A stretch of DNA of 64,000 nt from Deroplatys truncata (taxonomy: Eukaryota; Arthropoda; Insecta; Mantodea; Mantidae), in contig CM060981.1 of NCBI GenBank assembly GCA_030765065.1, positions 226,245,152 through 226,309,151 of the forward strand, written 5' to 3'. The translations under genes and the position numbers were made by a program. Shown in pieces: positions 55,380 through 64,000 of this stretch. The first letter of the stretch is position 1; every line of letters begins with the position of its first letter. The notes beneath the pieces are model-generated. The model was not told the origin of the DNA and searched no databases. It saw only the letters and a list, made by a program, of their open reading frames with translations.

Positions 55380-56880
55380 ACAATGAGCAGGTTGTAATCA
55401 GATGTTTGACTGTTAGTTGGGTATGACAATGGCTGCATAAAGGGGGAGGTTCTTTAGTTAGTAGGTGGCTGTGGCTAAAGGCGGCATGTCCAATTCTTAG
55501 CCTGTAATGTCTAATTTGTCTCTTCTGGGAAGATGCTTTACTGGATGACTGATGTGTGGAGTTGGGGAAATACCGTGTAGCTTGCTGGTTGATTTGTCAT
55601 TCCAGTGTTTTCTCCATTGACAGAGTATGCTTCGTTTGATGTGGATCAGTAAATCGTTATGTGGAGTCTTAAGATCCTGCAAACTAAATAGTTGTCTTGT
55701 GGCTCCTATAGCGGCTGTTTCGGCTAATTCATTTCCTGGTATTCAGTGTGGGAAGAAACCCAAATGAGAATAACCTGAATTCCCGCAGCTGCAATCTCAT
55801 AGTATAGGATCCTGATTTCGTAGGACTGGCATACTGTCATGTGATGATTTTTGAAGAGCTAACAGTACACTCATAGAATCGGTGATTATTGTGTAGCCGT
55901 GGTGATGCGCTGTACCAAGGATATGTTCTAGAGCAAACTTAATGGCGAAGAGTTCGCAAGAGAATATGGTAGGATGCTTTGGTAGCCTGTAAAGTATTGT
56001 ACGGCCAGGAAAAGCTATCGCACACCCGCAGGCGTCTTCGCTCTTGGAGCCATCCGTGTAAATATGTTTAAAGTCCTGGCGTGCACTGCAGATTTCTGTC
56101 AACATGTAGCGGTAAAGGGAACTATCCTTGTCAGGTATTTGAAACTTAGAGAGGGGTCGATGGTGTGGACTTAGAGTTTTCAGGGTGCAGAATCAAAACT
56201 GAAGGAACGTAGAATCAATGGAGGAAGGGTCATATTGAACTCTTCTAAACAACCGAAGATTCTAAGTGATAGCGGAAGTAAGTTATTTCCTCTTGGCGGT
56301 TTATTCTGGGTTTTGGGAAAGATAGTAGGGTAGACTATGGAATCAGGTGATGTGGGGCTTTTGTAGCGTATGCTAGACTCATGGTTTCCCTCCTAATTGC
56401 AAGAGGGGTTCGTTTGCTTCAGTTTGTAAGCTCTGTTCTGGACTAGTTGGGAAAGCTCCTAGGGCGATCCTTGCTGCCGTGAAATTGAATAGTGTTCAGC
56501 ATTTTTGGTGCTGTGGCGTTTGCGGAGTTATATATTATGGATCCATAGTCCAGTTTAGAAGGGATGATTATCTTGTAGGTGCGTAAAAGAACGCTGTAAT
56601 CGGCTCCCCAGGATTTAGCAGATACATCTTTTAGGATATTGAGACGGCGTATGCAGCCAGCTCGAAGAACTTCGATAATGGATCCAGTTAAGCTTGTTGT
56701 CAAAATGCATGCCGAGAATCATAATTTTGGTGGCTATCGAAATCCGGTGATTGTTCATAATAAAGTTGGGAGGTGTAGAAACTTTTAATAGACACTTTGA
56801 CTCTTGTGCGGTGAGAATCGAAAACCTGTTTTGTGACTCCAGTTTTCGAGACGGATAAGGTTCATTTGTAGTAGTTTTTG
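55380..56880 (-). pseudogene. LINE (I/Jockey-like) ORF2 remnant, minus strand
   Basis: In minus-strand order: the RT thumb region, with EVLRAGCIRRLNILKDVSAK and IIPSKLDYGSIIYNSA (56640-56520), where SKLDYGS is the usual block after the RT palm. A damaged linker follows. The RNase H domain is in an intact 102-codon frame (56105-55797) with HIYTDGSKSEDACGCAIAF, FSCELFAIKFALEHI and IITDSMSVLLALQKS, so the Asp, Glu and Asp catalytic residues are all kept. After it comes a tail with LFSLQDLKTPHNDLLIHIKR (about 55690-55630). The RT catalytic core is missing upstream, where the sequence runs into the TIR-bounded segment at 56942. Confidence 0.78.
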
Positions 56881-56941
56881 GGTAGCTGCAATATTCTTTC
56901 CCTTGCAGAAGTGTTAAGTAGTCTGCAAATAAGCAGGCCTA

Positions 56942-57877
56942 AACCTTTTTCACTATACGCTGAAAGGAGAAGTAAACAAAACCACGTGACAAGACAGCAT
57001 CTCATTGGCTGGTGGACAAATTACAACCTTTTCCGCTTAGCTCGTCGTCTCTTCCTCTACAAAAAACAGTTCGGTTCATATCGTAACATTTTTTGGTTAT
57101 TCTCGTGCAGAGAAATTTAAAAACTCATTATTGTAACAGTTAAATTTATTAAATTAAATGCGTTTGTTCAGATTCACCTATAACTACATGAACCGTTATA
57201 CCAGAGGGTTTAAGAGGCTATGCGCAGGCGCTGCAGTTCGTTTCCGGTTTCAGGCTGAGAATTCTTCTGCCGCTTCTGCCACTGTAGAAAACATAAACGA
57301 GGGAAATGGAAAGAAGGCAATTGTGTTAAATGCTTTTAACAAAATCTGTGAAAAGTATCCTTCTTTAATCGACAGTGAATATGGTTAGCCATTGTTTAGC
57401 AATAATTGAACTTCTTTGTTAGTGATGTGGAATTGTTGCTCGCGTTTGTTTTCTGTTGTGTTTTAACCTATAATGCTAATCGTTATTTAACTTGTTGCCT
57501 CATAAAAGCTTTAAGTAAGAGTGGTATACTGATGTTAGTCATTAAATGAATGATTTCTAAAGCCTGAAGTTAAGAACAGTTTAATCCAGTACCTTTAAAC
57601 ACAGATGCCGAACTGTTCAGGTACAACTTTTATTTGCCTACCCTTAGTATTGTGTTAGAAGTTTAGGATGTAAGGCAAAATATGGGACTAAGACATGCAG
57701 TATTTAAAAGCTAATGATTCCCAAGCTGCGCAATACACTGTATTCGCATTCTGTCTGAAACAATTTTCTCTCGGGGTACTTAGTTCCCGTCATCCTCCAC
57801 GTGGTGCTGCCATGTGCTCGGCGGAGTGATACATTCAAGTTTTGTTTACTTCTCCTTTCAGCTAATAGTGAAAAACG
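56942..57877. mobile_element. TIR-bounded segment, possible TA-flanked element
   Basis: Inverted repeats of about 38-41 bases close both ends: left ctttttcactatacgctgaa and on to gtaaacaaaac (56942-56982), right gttttgtttacttctccttt..agtgaaaaacg (57838-57877). The arms differ at about three bases. TA stands outside both arms (56940-56941, 57878-57879). The 936-bp interior is not transposase-like and carries a possible exon. Either this is a non-autonomous DNA element that picked up foreign sequence, or two separate element ends happen to face each other. Confidence 0.6.
57158..57388 (+). CDS. Possible first exon inside the TIR-bounded segment
   Basis: An open frame of 76 codons (second Met at 57188: MNRYTRGFKRLCAGAAVRFR). 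It continues ENSSAASATVENINEGNGKK and ends NKICEKYPSLIDSEYG at a stop that overlaps a weak donor (tatg|gttagc). The Arg/Ala/aromatic-rich, acid-free first 20 residues resemble a mitochondrial presequence. No family is recognised. No following exon was found in the window. Confidence 0.35.
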   Translation: MRLFRFTYNYMNRYTRGFKRLCAGAAVRFRFQAENSSAASATVENINEGNGKKAIVLNAFNKICEKYPSLIDSEYG

Positions 57878-57879
57878 TA

Positions 57880-58555
57880 TAGTTACGATGTTAAACAAAA
57901 AATTTACAATTGTTTTATAGTAATCCTCAATTAAGTCAAATCTCAAAATGTCACTCGGCTAAGTCTTAGTTCCGATGAAGGTCCAATAGGTTCAGAACGA
58001 AGTGGTTGTCCATCTATTCAGTATTTCTTTCTCTTTGAATCTAATATTTAATAACATTTATTACTACTTTCTTTTCTTGCTTACTAATTTTTCTGAGTTC
58101 TTGCTTTACATAAATAACTTCCTATATGCTTTAAATACTTTTACTTGTTTTATGCTTACCATCTTTTTTCCCCATAATTTCACTTGGTAAACTACTTCAC
58201 ATTATTTTAAATTCTCTGTATATACTCAATGAAGTTTTGAAATTAAAACTAGCCAATATTTCTTGTCTTTCAATATATTTAATTATTAATTTAATTTCTT
58301 TTCAGAAACCAATTTATAGCGGTTCTCCAGCTCTCCAAATTTCTCCAAATCCATTTATTCCAAAATTTCTCAATCCTTTTGAATCAAGTTTATCCTTGAT
58401 TTAACCTGACTTCAGACACGGATGTAAGTGAGTTGCTCATCTGAATTTGTAATTCTAAACCAATATTTGAGTACTCATTCCAAAATGTTCGCTTTAATAC
58501 CACTTCGTTCTAATTCTGCTTGTGCCACGGCGCTGGGTGAAACTTTGGGCAAGCT
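57880..58555. other. AT-rich spacer
   Basis: No supported gene. Repeated ttctcca-type strings at about 58320-58380. Confidence 0.4.
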
Positions 58556-58559
58556 CAAG

Positions 58560-59480
58560 ATTTGTTTGCAAAAGTCCTCGTGATTCATACTCACATTTAT
58601 CCACCCTCCTCCAGACCCAATTCTCCACTCCATAAAGCATCTTCAACCTCAGCTACTGCAAAATTCTCCAACCATTTTATTTCCACCCCTGATGTTTTAT
58701 CTCTACGTGCTTTTATGACTTTCAAGGGGAATTTTCCTTTAGCTACTATCATTTTATTTTCCTCGCTCCACCCACCATTACTATTTAATACTATTCCTAG
58801 GTAATCAAATTTATTAACCACCTCAATTTCTCCTCGATAACATCACTTCTCATTTTCAATACTTCACTTTTCTTTCTTTAAGTACCATAATTGATTTACA
58901 TAAATTAATTCTTAACTCTATTTCGTATAAAAATTCTCTGGTACTTCAACTGCTTTCATTAATCTAACGTTGTTTACTGATCCTGCTACGAGATCATCAG
59001 CAAACAGCAAACCAGGTCTTGGTACTAGAACACGTCTATTAGCTACATTAACTGCCTCTAGAATATCATCAATTAACCAATTAAGCAGTGCAGGCGTATC
59101 TCACAGCTTTCCCTTAGTGCTATATTATTCTGAATAGCATTGGGTACTTTATTATTTGAAATATGTATATCAATATTTTTATGGGTATGTATTCTTTTTA
59201 AGAGTTTTATAAACCTATTGCATATTCCTTTGCTGTCAAGTTGATCCACAGTGCTTCCTGATTTATTGTGTCAAAAGTTCTTTAAATTTTTACAAATAAC
59301 ACAGTATAACCTCCCTTGTTGTGTTGGTAAATAGTATTTTTATACTGTTACTCATAACACAAAGATATCATCTACAGTTATCTTATTGTTCCTAAAACCT
59401 GCTTGAAATAGTTTTCTCCGTATTAAAACATCCACATGTTGATGTCTGCTATGGAGAGCTTCCAGAAAGATACCAGAATT
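58560..59480 (-). pseudogene. LINE ORF2 reverse transcriptase remnant, minus strand
   Basis: In minus-strand order: GGYTVLFVKI*RTFDTINQE (about 59320-59260), corresponding to the first catalytic RT block, with its Asp region damaged. Then LLNWLIDDILEAVNVANRRV and PGLLFADDLVAGSVNNVRL (FADD box at 58990-59010, both Asp kept). Finally VNKFDYLGIVLNSNGGWSEE and EIKWLENFAVAEVEDALWSG in the frame 58821-58597. It is the same family as the LINE at 40085-43310; the VNKFD block is shared and marks the same position. Stops and shifts throughout. Confidence 0.78.
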
Positions 59481-59699
59481 TGTTCACTCCTCGATAGACT
59501 ACTGACCCAGGACATTGGCTTATAAATCCTTAGGAGTGTAAGTCTTACAACACGGAGGGTAATCCCTTAAAGAAGAAGAAGAAATCTTTAAATCAATGCA
59601 AGGTTTGGAATAATGTCTGGAGTGATGCTTTTTGCCTGAAAACAAAAAAATGGCGATTATATGTATAATTAAAAAATTGTAAAAGTAGAATTAGACGAC
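59481..59699. other. Spacer
   Basis: No supported feature. Confidence 0.4.
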
Positions 59700-60160
59700 A
59701 GAAAAATTCTGTCATCGCCGGGATTTGAACCACGGATTTACCACTGAGCTATCATGGCAACATACCGGTATGACATTAAATTCCCCAACCTATTCGCATT
59801 TTTTCCAGTAAACCACAAGGAGATTTCAAATTGTATTGAGATGACACCCCAATGGCGACTTACAATGTTGTAAGTACTTCAAGTCCCGGGCTTCATAGTT
59901 TCAACCACTATTAGGTCAATTAATGAAATTAATTGTTCTTCCACACAAGCCGTGTGTTGGACAAGTTGGAAAGGTAGAATCAGACTACTTAAAAATTCAA
60001 CGCCATCACCGGAATTTGAACTACGGATCTTCCGGTTTCCGTCCGGTTGCTGTAACCACTGAGCCACCATGTCAACTTGCCGATATGACAATCTAAGATC
60101 AATTCTTTCAGTCGTCGGTTTACACCTTTACAACCTTACCCAACACACGCTTGTGTGAAA
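59700..60160 (-). mobile_element. SINE family C, two adjacent copies
   Basis: The minus strand shows two tRNA-like heads in the same orientation. One reads TTGACATGGTGGCTCAGTGG...AGTTCAAATTCCGGTGATGG (60075-60000). The other reads TTGCCATGATAGCTCAGTGG...GGTTCAAATCCCGGCGATGA (59763-59712). Between them is the body of the first copy, including ccaacacacggcttgtgtgg and ttgtaagtcgccattggggt. After each head a similar tail begins (aatttttaagtagtctgatt / aatttttctgtcgtctaatt), so these are two copies of one family in tandem. Confidence 0.78.
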
Positions 60161-60559
60161 GAACAATTAATTCTATGTATACGATAATTGCTTAGAATCT
60201 CTGCAGTATTCCATTTTCTTCATATAAGATTCTTTGGCTTTGACTTATTTTGGTCTTCCATGACAGTTAATAACATTTCCAGTGATCAGACTTTCTAAGA
60301 GCACATCCGTCACCCTTTCCCTTGTCTTGTAAGCTTGCTCTTTATCAAGACTAGGTTGGCACTTAGGGTTTAGAAGCGGTGGGGGATATTGGCCTGCGTG
60401 TTCGCGCAGGTTTCGTGCCAGAGAAGAAATAGTAACCGTTTTCTCCTTAAAGCACATCCATCACATGCGTCACACACACTACTGATCATCGTGCCAGTCC
60501 TGCAACCCTGAAATGATAAGAATTTACACGAAACTTCGTTGTAGTATATAATCCACCCA
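60161..60559. other. Spacer
   Basis: Frames on the minus strand (60245-60564) show no motif. Confidence 0.35.
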
Positions 60560-60675
60560 CACATTCGGCCTCCGATATGGGAAAATAATGCAAAATCCCA
60601 AGGTCAGGGCGGCCGGGAATCGAACCCGGGATACAAGTCTCAGACGCTACCCAAGAGCCACCCTGCTCGGCTTAT
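60560..60675 (-). mobile_element. SINE family B copy with well-kept tRNA head
   Basis: The minus strand reads AGCCGAGCAGGGTGGCTCTT (A box) and TCCCGGGTTCGATTCCCGGC, a perfect B box with a pairing T arm. The ttgggattttgcattatttt body follows. It is the best-preserved B box of this family in the window and could still support RNA polymerase III transcription. Confidence 0.82.
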
Positions 60676-61550
60676 CAAGACCAATGTGTAACGTTGTGAT
60701 TGATTGAAATCGTGTATAGTTTCTATTTCTAGAGCTTTGGACAGTCCGGTGGGTAGCAATATCGTCAACGTGTTGGATAGGGCTGATCTGTGTTTAATGT
60801 TTATTTTACATTGTCCATCGCACATTTTTGTCAACGATATTTTCTAATGGCTTATCCATTGTACAGCTTAAGGTAAAAGTTGGGGACGCAGTGAATCTAC
60901 AGGCCCTCCAGATATTTATCCGGAAGGAACGCTGAGAGTTGGACAAAAGGACCACTTTGACCTTGGATCTCCCGCATTTAAGGAAGCTCTAAGTGTCCAC
61001 TGCAGGAGAGCATATGATAAGATTAGGGAAAAAAGAAGAAAAAAAGAGTTCTATACTTCTTGTGTAGTAGTTTTCATATTATCCTAAAACCTATCCCAAA
61101 ATGTAAATAAATAAATACATTAAAAACAAAACAAAAAAAGTAGGTGCCGCAAACATAATAAGATTTAAAAATCTGCTGTAAAAATGTATAAAAAAGCAGG
61201 TACACCAGGATTAAGGAGTATTAAAAGAAAGAAAAAAAGTAATGAATATTTAAAAAAAAATTTAAAAAATAAAAAAACAGGATACATGTAGATATTCATC
61301 AAATTTTCCCCACTCAAAAAAAAATAAATAAATAAAAAAAAAAACGGTGACGTTTTTCTCACCGATACTCCAGTACTTATTTAAGCAAAGAATAAAGAAT
61401 GATGCCTATAAGAAACACAGTTAAAAAAAAAGAAAAGAAATAAAGGTTATAGGAAGACAGTTTTCAGGTAGGCGAGGTCACTCTGTTGTTTATTATTGGA
61501 TTGAAATGAAAACAGCTTTTGATATCAATAGATATTCTATTTCCACCTTA
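60676..61550. other. AT-rich, A-run-rich spacer
   Basis: 60840-61010 has moderately GC-rich sequence without recognisable content. 61020-61440 is dominated by A runs. Confidence 0.4.
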
Positions 61551-61552
61551 CA

Positions 61553-61680
61553 GGAACCGAGCGAGGTGGCGCCGCGGTCTCGCATTCGGGAGACCACGAG
61601 TTCAGTCCACGGTGATTTCACTCTGACGCATGAGTTTTTCGTGGTTTCCCTGGGTCGGTATGCGAATGCTGGGGAGGTTC
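61553..61680 (+). mobile_element. SINE family B copy
   Basis: Head gaaccgagcgaggtggcgcc, cattcgggagaccacgagtt with a degraded B box (gagttcagtcc), then tgagtttttcgtggtttccc and tgcgaatgctggggaggttc. Confidence 0.82.
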
Positions 61681-61779
61681 CTATTTTACTACTACTTTCC
61701 TGCACATAATTTCCTGTACTCACCATATCCTTCATTGGCATCTGTTTGAGGGTTTTGTGACCAGATGATGGTGTTCTGT

Positions 61780-62345
61780 GTGTTGCGATTAGGCGGTGAA
61801 TATGCGCTTTGTAGAGATTTCTTCCCTGGCATCGTTGCGGGATTGCTCAGTTAGAACCCGCCTCCGAATGGATCCCACCGGGGGTCTGAAGGCTTGTGGG
61901 TGGGCCTGGGCGGCTTCGGATGCGTTTGCTCTGGAAACATTAGGGATCCCGCCCATGCTTGCGCCAGTCTTCATTCGGATCTGGTCGCCCTTCGGGTCGC
62001 TCCCTTCAACCTTCCCTCCCAGGGATCACGGTAGAAGCAAAAAGGGCCGTTAGGGCCTACTTGCGGTACTCAACTTCGGTTGCCCCTCCGTTTGTCCATA
62101 TCTTTACCTTCCACCTTGCAGGAAATATCTTATGTTTTCATCTTTCCTTTGCTCCACTGAAAACCATTAGTGTCTGCAAGCCACAGACGTGGCGTGTCGC
62201 TATATGACACGGAAGTGGGATATTGTATCTGCTCTCCTTATGTCGATGTCCTGTCTACTAGTTAGTCTTTAGCGGCTTTCGTCTTCTTGCCACGTTCTTG
62301 GTGGCCTAAAGTTGCCTAGTTGTGAGGGGTGTGAGAGCAAATAAA
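61780..62345 (+). other. Degenerate coding repeat, unknown family (copy 2)
   Basis: The plus frame contains LETLGIPPMLAPVFIRIWSP (about 61930-61990), related to the minus-strand stretch at 48440-48380. The nucleotide stretch gatctggtcgccctt is shared, as is the agcaaaaagggccg region. Preceding sequence is GC-rich (gcccgcctccgaatggatcc). No catalytic or binding motif is recognised. Confidence 0.45.
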
Positions 62346-62879
62346 TAAACTACATATTTGGTAATTAATCTGGATGTACTCCAGTTGCAATAATAATTAA
62401 AATCAATGAAAGCTCCTAGGCCGATATACGTTCAACCGGACTTTTAACTAATTCCCTGAATTCAGTACAGTGATTCTCGTTAATTCCCGCTGTTTAAGAG
62501 TTTTTATGAGCAACAACTACATTTCGTCACACAAAATTCAGCATAGACTGTCGTGAAGCTGGTCTCTCGATGGTTGGAAATAGAGGAAACATCCTTTTCT
62601 CTAGGTCATCGAATAGACGCCTACTTTCGCGCCGACACCTGAAACAAATATTCTAATTGGTTATTTATCTCAGCGTCGTATGAGAATAAAATCAACCATT
62701 TTCTCTTGCTACGCCACAGATATACCTACATATAGAGATCAGATTGGCAATGCCCTATCCCTATGCATTGTGGCTGGTGAAGCCGGCTTTGCGTGCGGCC
62801 GTCATAGTTTGTCACTATGGTTTTTGAGAGGAGTAACCTGGTATGGGTTGGTTGTGCATAAAAAAACAAACAAAAAAAA
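62346..62879. other. Spacer
   Basis: No supported gene; the frame 62680-63039 runs into RepA and has no motif. Confidence 0.4.
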
Positions 62880-63686
62880 TCTGATATGTCACACTGACAT
62901 GACTTTCACTACTCTTGTACAAACTATTTTACAAACGCTTATTCTCCATCTACTTCATGTTAATCGATATAAACATTTGCAGAAACGATCTTTTGACATG
63001 CCAAGAGAATTACATTTTACACATAGCGACCAGTTCTAAAAATATTTGACTATCGCTTAAGGTGTACTATGTTCCCCTTGTTTTATATTTGCAAGGGCAA
63101 TATAGAAATACAGTAGCCTTTAAGCATAGGCATGTCTCTTAATAGCTGGTTCCTATGTGCAGCACCATTCTCTTTGCACAGATTAATACTCTTTGCATAT
63201 CCAAGACAAAAAAGTGAATAACGAATTTCCATTTGAGAAAATAAGTATTGAAAAATTTAAGGGAATAACAAGCAATATCTCGAAAATGGTTCACTCAAAA
63301 ACAAAAATGTATATGACATAAATTGTGTATTTTAACGGGATCTACATTTTTTGTGTAGTAAAATTTTGTCTATCTCTTATGGTTTACCAGTTATGCAAAA
63401 GTCGTTCACAATGAAGAATACTTTTGGAGACATTCCCAGAAACTTCAAGATATACATTTTGTTTGTCATAAAATATCTTAAACATATGATATTTTAATCA
63501 AAATCGTTAGAGCCATTTTTGAGAAAATTAAAATTTTCGAAAAATCTTCCATGTAAAGGGTACTCTGGGGTGGGGGGATTTTCTTGAAAACCTTCGTGTC
63601 GCATCCTTGGAAGATACTGAACCCAAATACCAAGTTTGGTGTTTATCCGACTGTTCGTTTCTGAGTTATGCTGTTCACAGACACAG

Positions 63687-63720
<34 letters not shown>

Positions 63721-63853
63721 ACACGGACGTTTCCAAAAATGCTTTTTTTGGATTCAGGGGGTCTCAAAACATATATTTCCGGTGAAATCTCGCTATAGAA
63801 TTTTTGGGTGGAATGCAATACTTCCCCTACTTACTATATGTAGTAGAGAATGT
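62880..63853 (+). repeat. RepA copy, full length, longer subtype
   Basis: A 974-bp copy with tctgatatgtcacactgaca start and tatatgtagtagagaatgt end. It shares the internal extra blocks (cttaatagctggttcctatg, cagattaatactctttgcat) with the outer copy at 31849-33604, defining a second subtype. CA array at about 63677-63722. Confidence 0.93.
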
Positions 63854-64000
63854 AAGAAACACCATGTTTGTGGTTTTTGGGTGCAGTTTCTCCACTAGCA
63901 AGACGAAAAACCAAGTAAAATGAGATGTTTCAATATACAGGTTAGTGTACCTGTTTAAGTTCACTTTTCGAAAGCAAAATTCGCGAAATAGGTTATGCAT
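63854..64000. other. Window end, nothing recognised
   Basis: No feature seen. The window ends in ttcgcgaaataggttatgca, which resembles the cgcgaaat motif at the start of the 9.2 kb hAT element; too short to call. Confidence 0.3.

Noticed and set aside
61165-61362. Small hydrophobic minus-strand protein
   Set aside because: The Phe/Leu-rich frame comes from A-run-rich DNA read in reverse.

Overview
The window looks like nuclear DNA from an arthropod, most likely an insect with a large, repeat-rich genome. It is AT-rich. It carries tRNA-derived SINEs, several Tc1/mariner groups, two hAT elements, LINE fragments, Penelope-like fragments, a Gypsy-type LTR element and a dispersed 0.8-0.9 kb repeat. 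There is no operon structure, and the few host-like coding pieces have splice signals. A polyneopteran (cockroach, termite, stick insect) is a guess from the transposon mix, not something the sequence proves.

Layout: 1-1.03 kb is the end of a mariner-like element; 1.7-2.5 kb is a Harbinger-like MITE. At 2.7-3.65 kb lie possible minus-strand exon remnants. A mariner remnant, a LINE RNase H remnant and a Tc1-like element follow (4.3-6.9 kb). A 143-bp tandem array ends in a perfect 42-bp inverted repeat (8.4-9.1 kb). A complete hAT element with exact 8-bp target duplications occupies 9.21-11.17 kb. The best host gene is a terminal coding exon at 15469-15925 followed by an AT-rich 3' UTR. Then come a Tc1-like remnant (20.2-21.1 kb), two Penelope-like fragments in opposite orientation (21.3-23.1 kb), a DDE transposase remnant (24.7-25.5 kb) and a LINE with RT and RNase H remnants (26.9-28.7 kb).

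From 28.7 to 44.7 kb the DNA is dominated by one repeat family, here called RepA (about 15 copies or fragments in the window). Nested insertions can be read directly: a MITE inside RepA, RepA inside RepA, RepA inside a SINE, and a hAT element inside a LINE. The last quarter holds SINEs, a decayed Gypsy LTR element on the minus strand (50.2-53.4 kb), two minus-strand LINE remnants (55.4-56.9 and 58.6-59.5 kb), a TIR-bounded segment with a possible exon (56.9-57.9 kb), and a final RepA copy.

Nearly all transposon coding regions are broken by stops, frameshifts or lost catalytic residues. The window therefore reads as a transposon graveyard around at most a few host exons. All coordinates for degenerate elements are approximate except where target duplications or termini are stated.
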